Source: Termitidicoccus mucosus
Lineage (GTDB): Bacteria; Verrucomicrobiota; Verrucomicrobiia; Opitutales; Opitutaceae
Assembly: GCF_038725785.1 (NCBI RefSeq)
Contig: NZ_CP109796.1
Coordinates: 7,378,501 to 7,442,500, forward strand
DNA length: 64,000 nucleotides
Reading direction: 5' to 3'
The notes below the pieces were generated by a model. The model searched no databases and was not told where the DNA came from. It saw nothing but the letters and a program-made list of their open reading frames with translations. This document shows, in pieces, positions 17,161 to 25,302 of the stretch (positions within the stretch are counted from its first letter, which is position 1; every line of letters starts with the position of its first letter). Made by a program: the position numbers and the translations under genes.

Positions 17161-18324
17161 ATGGAAAATTTCACGTACCACAATCCCACGCGCATCCATT
17201 TCGGGCGCGGGCAAATCGAAAAAATCTCCTGCGAGATCCCGGCCGGCGCGCGCGTGCTGCTGCTGGCGGGAGGCGGCTCGATCAAAAAGAACGGCGTTTA
17301 TGACCAGGTGAAAAAAGCCCTCGGCGCGCGCGTCACGCACGAGTTTTTCGGCGTCGAGGCAAACCCCGATTTCGACACGCTCATGCAGGCGGTGGCGCTC
17401 GCGCGGCGGGAAAAGAGCGACTGGGTGCTCGCCGTCGGCGGCGGCTCCGTGCTCGACGGCGCGAAACTCGTCGCCGCCGCCGTTCCCCACGAGGGCGACG
17501 CGTGGCAGATTCCCGCCACGCACGGCGGCGCCATCACCGCGCCCCCGCTGCCCATCGGGGCGGTGCTCACGCTGCCCGCCACCGGCTCCGAGGCCAACGG
17601 CAACGCCGTCATCTCGCGCCGCGCCATCAAGGAGAAACTGGCGTTCTACCATCCGCTCGTTTATCCGCGCTTCTCCATCCTCGATCCCGAGACGACGTTC
17701 TCGCTGCCCGAACGGCAGGTCGCCAACGGCATCGGCGACGCGTTCTGTCACGTGATCGAGCAATACCTCACCTTTCCCGCCGCCGCGGAAATCCAGGATC
17801 GCTTCGCCGAATCCATCCTGAAGGTGCTCATCGACGAAGGACCGAAGACGCTGGCCAGCCCGCACGACTACGATGCCCGCGCCAACCTCATCTGGGCCGC
17901 CACTTGGGCGCTCAACGGCGCCATCGGCGTCGGCGTGCCGCAGGACTGGGCCACCCATACCATCGGGCACGAACTGACCGCGCTCCACGGCATCGACCAC
18001 GCGCGCACGCTGGCCATCGTGCTGCCCGGCCTGATGCGGGTGCAGCGCGAAACCAAGCGCGGCAAACTCGTGCAATACGCCGCGCGCGTCTGGGACCTGC
18101 ACGAAGGCAGCGAGGACGAGCGCATCGACGCCGCGATCGAAAGCACGCGCGCGTTCTACGAGTCGCTCGGCATCCGCACGCGACTCTCGGACTACAAAAT
18201 CAAGGCCGATGAGACCGCCGTGGAAGTCGCGCGCCGCCTCGCCGCGCGCGGCGAGACCGCCATCGGCGAACGCGGCGACATCACGCCGGCCAGGATCGAG
18301 GAAATCCTGCTGCTCGCGGCGTGA
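17161..18324 (+). CDS. Iron-containing alcohol dehydrogenase (YqhD/BdhA type)
   Basis: 387 residues. The ATG at 17161 follows a GGAG box and gives the family opening MENFTYHNPTRIHFGRG. Visible features are the nucleotide motif AVGGGSVLDGAK, the metal-binding region NGIGDAFCHVIEQYL and the His residues in HTIGHELTALHGIDHA, which hold a divalent metal. YqhD-type enzymes reduce aldehydes with NADPH; the best substrate cannot be told. It stands alone after ccsA. Confidence 0.9.
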   Translation: MENFTYHNPTRIHFGRGQIEKISCEIPAGARVLLLAGGGSIKKNGVYDQVKKALGARVTHEFFGVEANPDFDTLMQAVALARREKSDWVLAVGGGSVLDGAKLVAAAVPHEGDAWQIPATHGGAITAPPLPIGAVLTLPATGSEANGNAVISRRAIKEKLAFYHPLVYPRFSILDPETTFSLPERQVANGIGDAFCHVIEQYLTFPAAAEIQDRFAESILKVLIDEGPKTLASPHDYDARANLIWAATWALNGAIGVGVPQDWATHTIGHELTALHGIDHARTLAIVLPGLMRVQRETKRGKLVQYAARVWDLHEGSEDERIDAAIESTRAFYESLGIRTRLSDYKIKADETAVEVARRLAARGETAIGERGDITPARIEEILLLAA

Positions 18325-18348
18325 GCCCCGCGCATGCCGCGTCGTGCC

Positions 18349-18780
18349 TCAGGCGCGTTTTCCCTCGGGGCGCGCCGCTGGCACCGCGATCATTTTCACC
18401 ATGCCGGAATCGACCATGTCGGTCACATTCCCCAGGGTGCCGTCCTCGAAAAACATGATGTGCCAGCGCCGGGTCGCCCCGCGTTCCCCGTGTTCGTTTT
18501 TCACGGTGATGCCCAGAATCTGGACCCAGCCGTAATAGGTTTTTTCTCCCCGGTAGCGGCCCGCCTCCATGACCGCCTTGGCCAGGTCGCCGAACTCGAC
18601 GATGGCGGATTCCGGTGCGTTGAGCGTGGAGATGGCAAATGTCCGGGCGCGCTCCCGCGCCTTTTCCGGCGGCGGGCCGAAGTCATGATGCGAGATCGAT
18701 TTGGAGGCGGAGGCGCATCCGGCGAGGATGAGGAGGGCGAACGTCAGGAGCGCGAGGGGCGGAAGACTGGAGGGTTTCAT
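18349..18780 (-). CDS. Small putative lipoprotein
   Basis: 143 residues with a signal peptide ending in lipobox ILAGC (Cys22). The mature domain is small and mixed alpha/beta (SAIVEFGDLAKAV, TYYGWVQILGITVKNEHG, RRWHIMFFEDGTLGNV). I do not recognise it. It converges on the alcohol dehydrogenase gene, with 24 bp between stops. Confidence 0.7.
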   Translation of the reverse strand: MKPSSLPPLALLTFALLILAGCASASKSISHHDFGPPPEKARERARTFAISTLNAPESAIVEFGDLAKAVMEAGRYRGEKTYYGWVQILGITVKNEHGERGATRRWHIMFFEDGTLGNVTDMVDSGMVKMIAVPAARPEGKRA

Positions 18781-18858
18781 TGCCTGCTCTTGTGACTTCG
18801 CCGGACGCCGCGGGTTTCACATTTTTCAGACGGCGACACCGCGATACAGGCCAAACGC

Positions 18859-18894
18859 AAAAGCCTCGCAACCGTTTCCAGTTGCGAGGCTTTT
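18859..18894. terminator. Terminator after tRNA-Thr
   Basis: A 14-bp stem (AAAAGCCTCGCAAC and its complement) with an 8-base loop lies just after the 3' end of the tRNA on the minus strand and ends in four T residues. Confidence 0.85.
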
Positions 18895-18898
18895 AGAA

Positions 18899-18974
18899 TG
18901 GAGCCGAGCATCGGACTTGAACCGACGACCCATGCTTTACGAAAGCATTGCTCTACCAACTGAGCTAGCTCGGC
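18899..18974 (-). tRNA. tRNA-Thr (anticodon CGU)
   Basis: On the minus strand the sequence folds as a full cloverleaf: acceptor GCCGAGC pairs with GCTCGGC, the D-arm contains AGCTCAGTTGGTAGAGC, the anticodon loop TTCGTAA gives anticodon CGT, and the T-arm holds GGTTCAAGTCC. CCA is encoded. A hairpin terminator follows. Confidence 0.95.
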
Positions 18975-19164
18975 AAAAATGAGATGCTGGGTTTATCGGC
19001 GCGGAGGGCGTCACGTCAACCCGGATTTGCCGGGATTGATTGATTTGGGGTGCGTTTGCGATTGTCGGTGCAGAGTGGCGGCGAGGCTGCGCCGTGATCC
19101 GCGCGGCGCATTTTCCGCGTTGCGCGCGGAGCGGAAGGCAGGCGATGCTTTGGCCGATCTCATC

Positions 19165-20085
19165 ATGGCCCGCGAACCCATCCAGTTTTTCAACCGTTAC
19201 ACCAGGCAAATCGAAACCGAGGACATCTACGGCGAAACGTGGATGCGCCTCGTCTATGAAAACCCGGTCGGACGCCTCCTGCTTTGGGCGCTGGTGAAGC
19301 GGAAGTTTTTCTCGTGGTATTACGGACGGCGCATGAACCGGCGCTGGAGCGGCTCGAAGATTTTTCCGTTCGTCGTGAAATACAACCTCGATGCCGACGA
19401 GTTCGCCAAGTCAATCTACAAGATGCGGACGTTCAACGAATTTTTCTCGCGGGCCTTGAAACGCGAGGCGCGTCCCATCGTCGGCGGCGAGCGCGTGGCG
19501 GTGTTCCCGGCGGACGGGCGGCATCTGGCGTTTCCCGACGTGGATGCGGCGGAGGGATTTTATGTGAAAGGCTCGAAGTTCACGCTCGCGGAACTGCTCG
19601 GCGAGGGCGGGCTGCCGGAAGCCGGACAAAAGCTGGCGCGCAAATTCGCCGGTGGCGCGATGCTCATCTCGCGGCTGTGTCCGGTGGACTACCACCGCTT
19701 TCATTTTCCCTGCGCGGGCACGCCGGACGAGGCGCGCTTGATCAAGGGTTTTTTGTATTCGGTGAGCCCCATCGCCCTGCGCCGCAACATCGACTACCTC
19801 GTGCAGAACAAACGCATGCTCACGCTGCTGGAAACGCCGGTCTTCGGCACGGTGGCGCTGCTCGAAGTCGGCGCCACCAATGTCGGCTCCATCCAGCAAT
19901 TCTACGTGGAAAACCGCCCCGTGGCGAAAGGCGAGGAAAAGGGGTTTTTCAAATTCGGCGGCTCGTGCGTGATCACGCTTTTCGAGCGCGGACGGATAAA
20001 ATTCGACGCCGACCTCGTCGCGCAAAGCCGCGAGTGCCGCGAAACCTACGCGCGCATGGGCGATCGTTTGGGCGAGGCAGTTTGA
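19165..20085 (+). CDS. psd: Phosphatidylserine decarboxylase
   Basis: 306 residues from the ATG at 19165. It converts phosphatidylserine to phosphatidylethanolamine at the inner membrane. The C-terminal FKFGGSCVITLF holds the GGS/LGST-type self-cleavage site where the Ser becomes the pyruvoyl group; VDYHRFHFP and VGATNVGSI are the other conserved blocks. The N-terminus (MAREPIQFFNRYTRQIETEDIYGE) is typical of the longer type II enzymes. Upstream in-frame starts give an implausible Cys/Arg-rich leader. Confidence 0.92.
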   Translation: MAREPIQFFNRYTRQIETEDIYGETWMRLVYENPVGRLLLWALVKRKFFSWYYGRRMNRRWSGSKIFPFVVKYNLDADEFAKSIYKMRTFNEFFSRALKREARPIVGGERVAVFPADGRHLAFPDVDAAEGFYVKGSKFTLAELLGEGGLPEAGQKLARKFAGGAMLISRLCPVDYHRFHFPCAGTPDEARLIKGFLYSVSPIALRRNIDYLVQNKRMLTLLETPVFGTVALLEVGATNVGSIQQFYVENRPVAKGEEKGFFKFGGSCVITLFERGRIKFDADLVAQSRECRETYARMGDRLGEAV

Positions 20086-20177
20086 GCCGCGTCGCGCCAC
20101 GGCGCCTGCAAACCGCGGCGAAAGAGCGCTTGCCAACCCAAAACGAACCCCGGCAAGCTCCCCGGCACACTTTCCGC

Positions 20178-20261
20178 GCCCGGGTGGTGGAATGGCAGAC
20201 ACGACGGTCTTAGAAGCCGTTGCCGCAAGGCGTGCAGGTTCAAGTCCTGTCCCGGGCACCA
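20178..20261 (+). tRNA. tRNA-Leu (anticodon UAG), integration target
   Basis: The 84-base gene has acceptor GCCCGGG/CCCGGGC, a long variable arm (TGCCGCAAGGCGT), anticodon loop CTTAGAA with anticodon TAG, and encoded CCA. Its last 23 bases are repeated at 33038-33060, which marks it as the integration site of the element that starts here. The tRNA is left complete. Confidence 0.96.
20239..20261 (+). other. Left attachment site core
   Basis: The 23 bases from the T-arm to the CCA of tRNA-Leu are identical to 33038-33060. The core begins TTCAAGTCC and ends GGGCACCA. Confidence 0.92.
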
Positions 20262-20305
20262 CATAACAAGCTAAATTACAGATAGTTGGGAAAGAATCCC
20301 TAAAA

Positions 20306-20325
20306 TTACTGACAGAGTTCTGACA
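20306..20325. other. Possible integrase arm-type sites, left end
   Basis: CTGACAGA occurs twice in a row here (20309-20316 and 20320-20327). The 11-mer GAGTTCTGACA at 20315-20325 recurs in the same orientation at 32930-32940, 98 bp before the right core. Shared short repeats just inside both ends are typical of integrase or excisionase binding sites. Confidence 0.45.
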
Positions 20326-20369
20326 GAAAAGCCTTGAATCTGGCAGGAATCCCTTCACTACTCCCGGCC

Positions 20370-21665
20370 ATGAAGTCTTACGAATGGCCCGAACGGAGCA
20401 GCATCATTATTGCAGAGATTGAGAACATCAAAGCGGGGCTTGCCTATGGCACGTCGTGGCAAGTTCGCATTCCCGCCAAGCTCACGGGGGGCAATCGTGA
20501 ACGCCAACAGTTCCCCACGGAGGATGAGGCGAAGCGACATGCGGAAGACCGCCTGTTGGCATTGCGCAAGCACGGCTCCTCCTTTGCAGAGATTCCACCA
20601 ACCCAACAGAAGGAGGCCATAGCCGCTTGGGGGCTGTTGAAGGAAGCGGGGATTAGCTTCATGGAGGCAGCCCGGGTGGCTATCGATGTCCTCCGTCCGG
20701 CTGGCGGGACAAGGACACTGGCTCAAGTCTGCTCTGAGATGAGCACCAGCAAGGAGGCCCGGGCCAAGGCCGGGGAGATGGACATGCGGACGGTTGGGGA
20801 CTTCAAGCAAAGGACTGAAAGACTCGTGAAGGCCCTTGGGACCAAGCCCGTGAATCTCGTTACCGTTGACGACGTGAAGGATTGGCTGGACGGGCTCCGT
20901 AAGTGCTACTCTCAACGGACAACGCTGAACCATAGGAACTGTGTAGCAGAGGTCTTGAGGCACGCCAAAGCCAGCCGCTACGTCAAAGACAACGTCATGG
21001 AGTTCTTCACCCGTGAGGATTACGCCCGTCTTGGAGGGGAGAAGGCCATAAGGAAGACCTCCAATGCAAAGGCCCTCTCCGTAGAGGATGCCGGAAAGCT
21101 TCTGAATGCGGCGGCAGCGGAGAAGGGACGCCCCCTGCTTGGGTCTCTGGTGCTGCGTCTCTTTTGCGGACTCCGGACGGCAGAGACATACAAGATGGAT
21201 TGGAAGGATATCCATGATTCAGACTCCAGCCCCTTCGTCCACGTCCCGGAGACAATCGCCAAGAAGCGGAGAAACCGCCTTGTGACGCTGCCGGAGAACG
21301 CCCTTGCATGGCTGTCCCTTTGCACGAATCGGGAGGGCCTTGTATGCCCCGGGAATGACCAGAACCGCTACGGGGATTCCGTGGCTAAGTTGGCACGGTC
21401 TGTCCGTGTGAAGATTCCCAAGAACGGGACAAGGGATTCCTTTGGCAGCTACCATTACGCCTTGCATGGGGATTCAGTGAGGACGGCGGCTCTCATGGGC
21501 CATAAGCAAGGGGATGATGTCCTGTTTGCTCACTACCGGCAGCTGGTGCGGAAGGAGGATGCGGAACGTTACTTTGCCCTGTCCCCGGATGCGGAGGGCA
21601 AGAAGGTTGTTAGGTTCAGTGGCAGCATAGGCAAAGCCGCCAGCAAAGCCCGCAAGACAGCGTGA
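20370..21665 (+). CDS. int: Tyrosine recombinase (integrase)
   Basis: 431 residues from the ATG at 20370; a TTG at 20334 is in frame. The N-terminal part (about 1-130) should bind arm sites, 130-230 is the core-binding SAM-like domain, and the catalytic domain follows: Arg269 in GLRTAETYKMDW, Lys in AKKRRNRLVTL, Arg355, His378 in LMGHKQGDD and the nucleophile Tyr389 in FAHYRQLV. At box II the usual His is Asn352 (NGTR). The gene lies directly inside the left end and would catalyse insertion into tRNA-Leu. Confidence 0.93.
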   Translation: MKSYEWPERSSIIIAEIENIKAGLAYGTSWQVRIPAKLTGGNRERQQFPTEDEAKRHAEDRLLALRKHGSSFAEIPPTQQKEAIAAWGLLKEAGISFMEAARVAIDVLRPAGGTRTLAQVCSEMSTSKEARAKAGEMDMRTVGDFKQRTERLVKALGTKPVNLVTVDDVKDWLDGLRKCYSQRTTLNHRNCVAEVLRHAKASRYVKDNVMEFFTREDYARLGGEKAIRKTSNAKALSVEDAGKLLNAAAAEKGRPLLGSLVLRLFCGLRTAETYKMDWKDIHDSDSSPFVHVPETIAKKRRNRLVTLPENALAWLSLCTNREGLVCPGNDQNRYGDSVAKLARSVRVKIPKNGTRDSFGSYHYALHGDSVRTAALMGHKQGDDVLFAHYRQLVRKEDAERYFALSPDAEGKKVVRFSGSIGKAASKARKTA

Positions 21666-21694
21666 GGAGTATGGGACAGGACGGCCCCGGCCTA

Positions 21695-22166
21695 TATGAC
21701 CAGAGAACCGTTTTGGTTGTCCTTTGGATGTGACGGTTTTACCCTACCACCCTTATGACCAACAAACCGCCCAAGCGGGACCAGCTAGAGACCCAAGCTA
21801 AAGAAGCCAAGAAGGGTTCCCGTTGGTCTTCCGCTTGGGAAGTTCTCTGCCTAGTAATAGGCGTTCTAGTCTGGTTGTGCATTGTCGGACAAGTTCACAG
21901 CTACGTCACTAAGCCTTGAGAATGCCCCCATTGAGACATCCGAGAGGATTCTCTTGGGGTTGCTCCCCAAGGGGTTGGATAATCGTCCGACCATCGGGAA
22001 GGCCACCGAGGAGGAGCAAAATGAGACTTCTGCTATCCCCTCGACACCAAGCTCTTAGCTTTGGCTACACTTATGACCAAGAACGGCCCTGGCATCGGGG
22101 CTTAATGGCCGTTTTGAAAGTCCTTGAAATGCAGGCCGTTGGCTTTGGCCACATATATGACCAAGA
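21695..22166. repeat. Four TATGACCA repeats and a 25-bp direct repeat after int
   Basis: TATGACCA occurs at 21695, 21754, 22072 and 22156. The last two are part of 25-bp direct repeats at 22058-22082 and 22142-22166 (22 of 25 identical, core GCTTTGGC...ATGACCAAGA). The region between the integrase and the antirepressor holds only one convincing short gene (21755-21919), so these may be binding sites for an element-encoded HTH protein. Confidence 0.55.
21755..21919 (+). CDS. 54-residue single-pass membrane protein
   Basis: The short frame starts at an ATG within one TATGACCA repeat. The first 24 residues are charged (MTNKPPKRDQLETQAKEAKK), then comes one hydrophobic helix (AWEVLCLVIGVLVWLCIVGQV) and a 7-residue tail. 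Small membrane proteins at this position in prophages are often exclusion or holin-like factors, but nothing here proves that. The lack of other coding sequence nearby and the clean charge/hydrophobic split support it as real. Confidence 0.5.
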   Translation: MTNKPPKRDQLETQAKEAKKGSRWSSAWEVLCLVIGVLVWLCIVGQVHSYVTKP

Positions 22167-22289
22167 GGCCACCCCAAGGCCCCTGCTAATGCGACACAAT
22201 CTCGTCTGCGTATGAGTATCTGTATTCTGTGACATTGAAACTCCTTGAATCCCTGATAGTTCCCCCGAAAATCCCCGCTGCCGATTCCC

Positions 22290-22838
22290 ATGACACATCC
22301 ACACAATCACGCTCTAAGCTTCTTCAGCCATGACGCCCACGATGTCCGGGCCATCACCATTCGTGGCGAGCCTTGGTTCGTTGCGGCAGATGTCTGCCGT
22401 GCTCTTGACCTTCAGTTTGAAGGCGGGGCAACACGATACCTTGGCTATCTAAGCAAAGACCAGAAGCGTCTGTGTGCTGGAAGCACTCTCAACCGCCTTG
22501 CAGGAAGGCCCATCTTCCGGGGGCACAAGATTGCGCTTATCTCTGAATCAGGACTTTACCTGCTCATCTTCCGTGCCCATCGGTGCAACCCCACCGCTGA
22601 ACGTTTCCGCGATTGGGTCACCAGTGAAGTCCTCCCGGCCATCCACCGGGACGGCGCTTACTTCATGGGAGAGGAACGTGTGAGGACGGGAGAAATGAGT
22701 GAAGAGGCTTTGATGGAGAAGGCCGATAGGCTCATTCAAGAAAAGCTAAAACGAATCAAACAACTAAAAGATAGGAAGTTGGACGGCTCACCCTCAATAA
22801 TTGTTCCGCTTCTTCCACCCAACCACCACCACCAATGA
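22290..22838 (+). CDS. BRO-N domain antirepressor-like protein
   Basis: 182 residues. The BRO-N domain covers about 15-125: VRAITIRGEPWFVAADVCRAL, then ISESGLYLLIFRAHR, and RFRDWVTSEVLPAIHRDGAY, which is the classic end of this domain in phage antirepressors. The C-terminal 50 residues form a charged helix (EEALMEKADRLIQEKLKRIKQL). Such proteins bind DNA or a repressor and favour induction. The gene overlaps the next one by 4 bases (ATGA at 22835). Confidence 0.9.
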   Translation: MTHPHNHALSFFSHDAHDVRAITIRGEPWFVAADVCRALDLQFEGGATRYLGYLSKDQKRLCAGSTLNRLAGRPIFRGHKIALISESGLYLLIFRAHRCNPTAERFRDWVTSEVLPAIHRDGAYFMGEERVRTGEMSEEALMEKADRLIQEKLKRIKQLKDRKLDGSPSIIVPLLPPNHHHQ

Positions 22839-23182
22839 ACCCCACCAAGAACCCCGGTGGCAAAGCCACCACCAAAACCCCAATCCCTGAAGCCCCCTCA
22901 CTAACCCGGAAGGACGTTGCACGGCTCTTCCAAATCTCCCCCCTCACAGTCTGGCGCTGGGCACGAGATGGGAAGCTTCCCAAGTATCGTCTTGGGCCGG
23001 GCGTCGTCCGCTACCGCCTGTCCGATGTCACCAGACTTGCGGAGGCAGCTAGCCAAGAGTCCAACAGCAAGCCCGGAGTGAAGCCGGGAAGAGGCAGAGC
23101 CACCACCAGAAGCATTGGATACACCCTCCCCGAAGGAATCACTGAGAACATTCAGAGGCTCCGGCAGGGGCAAAGCTTGTAG
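22835..23182 (+). CDS. HTH DNA-binding protein (MerR/excisionase-like)
   Basis: 115 residues. A winged-helix motif is at about 22-65: LTRKDVARLFQISPLTVWRWARDGKLPKYRLGP followed by RYRLSDVTRL, as in the HTH_17 family of excisionases and phage regulators. N- and C-terminal tails are basic and low-complexity. It is coupled to the BRO-N gene, so the two probably act in the same switch. Whether it is the repressor or a second excisionase cannot be told. Confidence 0.8.
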   Translation: MNPTKNPGGKATTKTPIPEAPSLTRKDVARLFQISPLTVWRWARDGKLPKYRLGPGVVRYRLSDVTRLAEAASQESNSKPGVKPGRGRATTRSIGYTLPEGITENIQRLRQGQSL

Positions 23183-23206
23183 TAAACACCGATTGATTTT
23201 CACAGC

Positions 23207-23569
23207 ATGAATAAAAACCAAAGACACGTTATCCGGATACTAGCCAAGTCGTATCAGTTGAACCCCACCAGCATTTCTCAGTTACTCACAAAGAGCCAAA
23301 TGACCCAACAGGACGTGGCGGACTTTTGCGGGACCACGTGGATAACGGTTAGAGACTGGAAGCGGAAAGGATATCTGAAGCCATCCATGCGGAGGGAAGA
23401 CGGGGCTGATTTATTCAGTCTGGAAAGTCTGCAACTGATTTTGAAAAATGCGATAGGCTCCGGGCTGGCTCCCGGTCTCCTTTCCATCAAACGCAGAGGC
23501 CCCGCTAAAAAGCGAAAAACAGCGCCAGTTCCAACGACTCCGGAAACGGCGGAAGACTACGGCTTTTGA
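23207..23569 (+). CDS. Small HTH-like protein
   Basis: 120 residues. The segment MTQQDVADFCGTTWITVRDWKRKGYLKPS (about 31-60) reads as a helix-turn-helix followed by a wing, similar in type to its upstream neighbour but not in sequence. The C-terminal third is basic (RRGPAKKRKTAPVP). It follows the previous gene by 24 bp. Probable regulator of the element; family not recognised. Confidence 0.65.
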   Translation: MNKNQRHVIRILAKSYQLNPTSISQLLTKSQMTQQDVADFCGTTWITVRDWKRKGYLKPSMRREDGADLFSLESLQLILKNAIGSGLAPGLLSIKRRGPAKKRKTAPVPTTPETAEDYGF

Positions 23570-23996
23570 GGGAGATTCCGTCCCCCTAAGTTTCGACGGT
23601 CATTCTGTTGACGACGACTCCCCTTATTGACGACAACAAAAACAAGACATACAGGGAGTTGCCCCATTTCCGACAAAACAGGAGAAGACAATAAAAGACA
23701 AAAGAACTTCAGGCCCTCCCTAAGATACTAAGGAACCCTCCTGAGAAGTCCTTTTGATACTCAATGAGGTGTCTATGAGTCTCCTCATTGAGTAACTCTG
23801 GTTTTATTTAAAGTGTGTCTACGTAGTAGTATCTTTAAGAGAACCAGAGACCTTCCTTCTGTTCACCAGACGAACTCTAAACGAGGACCAGAGGAGAACA
23901 CTGGGATGCCTGTTTTGTTGGCCGTCTGCCATCGCTGAAGCATTCCCCGCCAGTGGCAATACCACCACCCACCCAAGAGGCTCCGTCTCCACCACC
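23570..23996. promoter_or_regulatory. Gene-free, AT-rich stretch with two inverted repeats
   Basis: No convincing gene in 427 bp. A perfect 10-bp inverted repeat CTCAATGAGG (23760-23769) and CCTCATTGAG (23783-23792) is followed at once by a wider one, CTCTGGTT (23796-23803) and AACCAGAG (23842-23849), whose inner flanks TTTAAAG/CTTTAA also pair. TTGACGAC occurs twice at 23608 and 23627. This may be a promoter/operator region or an origin; it separates the regulator genes from the rest. Confidence 0.5.
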
Positions 23997-24407
23997 ATGA
24001 CTACCACCACCACTCACCCCGCCCTTACCATTGACCCAACTGCCAAAGCCCGGCATGCCAGAGCCCTTGAAATTGAGGAGGTCTGGAATCAGGCCATCAT
24101 CCGCATGGAACAGTTCGCGGATGAACATGAGAACCCCCATGAGTTCCCGCTAGGCGAACGCCTCTCGTGGTGCCTCATGCAGCTACGAGTTTACCAAGTG
24201 CCGGAAGAGCTTGCCCCCGGCTTCATCCTTTCCGCCGTAGTCCCCGTGATTGTCCGGCTGGTATCGGCTGGCAGGATACGGGATGCCCGGAGAGTCGTTG
24301 AGGCTCTGAGGTCTGTTCCCGTTGACGCCACCGGAACCAAGCTCAAGGACGTTCTCACCGCAAGGCCCCTGCTCGACTGGCTGGGAAGAGAGCTGGGAGA
24401 TTACTGA
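23997..24407 (+). CDS. Element protein of unknown function
   Basis: 136 residues, soluble. After a Thr/His-rich N-terminus it is helical: ARHARALEIEEVWNQAIIRMEQFADEHEN, LSWCLMQLRVYQVPEEL, LRSVPVDATGTKLKDVL, LLDWLGRELGDY. There is no signal or membrane segment. I do not recognise it. It stands between two gene-free regions. Confidence 0.6.
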   Translation: MTTTTTHPALTIDPTAKARHARALEIEEVWNQAIIRMEQFADEHENPHEFPLGERLSWCLMQLRVYQVPEELAPGFILSAVVPVIVRLVSAGRIRDARRVVEALRSVPVDATGTKLKDVLTARPLLDWLGRELGDY

Positions 24408-24802
24408 AGAGGGTAGATACCGGTAGAAATTTTGCTAGTATCCACCCTCCCTGATTCCCGGCTCCCGCTTGCAGGCCCCTCCCCGGATTCTCTGCCGGAA
24501 GGCTTCAAAGTTTGAAGGCTTCTCCCTGCCGGAAGGCTGAGAATTTCTCAGGCTTTCAGCACACGCATGCCAAAACCGTCAAAATCGTGGAGGTTTTGTC
24601 AGATGGCTATGTCCATATGGACCACCCCTCTACCTCAACGATTTTGCGGGGGGCCGCACACGGGAAAGGGCCTTCCTGAAAACGACCTCAACCCCAATTC
24701 AACCGCCAACAACCCAAACCCCTTAAAACACGTGAACACGTGAACACTGAATCCCCTATCTCTGCTTCACCCCCAAGCTCCTCTTACACCAAAGAGAACC
24801 CA
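24408..24802. promoter_or_regulatory. Gene-free stretch with tandem palindromes
   Basis: CTGCCGGAAGGCT occurs at 24492-24504 and 24526-24538; each copy runs into its own 15-bp palindrome (CTTCAAAGTTTGAAG and CTGAGAATTTCTCAG). Further on, CAAAACC/GGTTTTG (24571-24577 and 24592-24598), CAAAATCGT/ACGATTTTG (24580-24588 and 24638-24646) and GTCCATATGGAC (24611-24622) are nested or alternative dyads. No gene is seen. Possible origin, packaging signal or regulatory RNA. Confidence 0.5.
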
Positions 24803-25102
24803 ATGCCCCTCCCGCTTGAGTTCACCCGGAAGCTCCCGGGAAGCAGCATCAGCCGCCTTCGCTACACCCAAGTCAAGAGAACCGGGAACATTGCCCTTTA
24901 TCAATTTGGCCGGATAGACCCGGGCTTTGAGGTTGTCAGAATACGAATAGCTAAGCCGCACTCTTTGCCTTCTGGAAGCTCTCTGCCTTGGCATGAGGTC
25001 TATCCGTCAACGGAAGACTTTGGACGCGATGGCTGGTATTACCGGCATGAGGAAGACGCCTTGAAGAAGTTCCATGAGCTGGCGGAGGCTTCCGAAAAAT
25101 AA
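24803..25102 (+). CDS. Element protein of unknown function
   Basis: 99 residues from the ATG at 24803; a GTG at 24740 would add 21 Ser/Pro-rich residues. The protein looks like a small beta-rich domain (SISRLRYTQVKRTGNIALYQFGR, GFEVVRIRIAKPH) ending in a short helix (DALKKFHELAEASEK). The core is similar in style to single-domain proteins that modify or bind other proteins, but I do not recognise it. It precedes the structured leader of the ejection operon. Confidence 0.55.
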   Translation: MPLPLEFTRKLPGSSISRLRYTQVKRTGNIALYQFGRIDPGFEVVRIRIAKPHSLPSGSSLPWHEVYPSTEDFGRDGWYYRHEEDALKKFHELAEASEK

Positions 25103-25200
25103 TGCTTGCCATCAGGCCCTCCATGACCTAACGCTACCCCCGCGTTTTTTACGGAGACGCCCGGCGTAGTAACCGGAGTTAGAAATACAGGATAAGATTT

Positions 25201-25271
25201 GAGGCCGCATCGAAAGCGGGGAGGGCTACTGTATTGGCCCAATTACTACCCCCGCCAGTAGGTGCGGCCTC
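25201..25271 (+). promoter_or_regulatory. Structured leader RNA with two competing inner stems
   Basis: An outer 9-bp stem GAGGCCGCA (25201-25209) / TGCGGCCTC (25263-25271) encloses two 6-bp pairings, GCGGGG (25216-25221) / CCCCGC (25250-25255) and CTACTG (25226-25231) / CAGTAG (25256-25261). The inner pairings interleave; with only 4 bases linking them they are unlikely to form together, so they look like alternatives. The structure ends 31 bases before the start of the next gene. Confidence 0.5.
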
Positions 25272-25302
25272 TCTATTGTCAGAGCTAAAACAACACACAC
25301 AC

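Noticed and set aside
22021-22215. A 64-codon frame with FGYTYDQE and FGHIYDQE repeats
   Set aside because: The repeats also occur outside this frame as TATGACCA, so a DNA-level explanation is better; no ribosome site.
25201-25271. Twister-type ribozyme or stable H-type pseudoknot in the leader
   Set aside because: GGGGAGGG resembles part of twister but the conserved UAA and the L4 block are missing, and a pseudoknot would need 4 bases to span about 12 stacked pairs.
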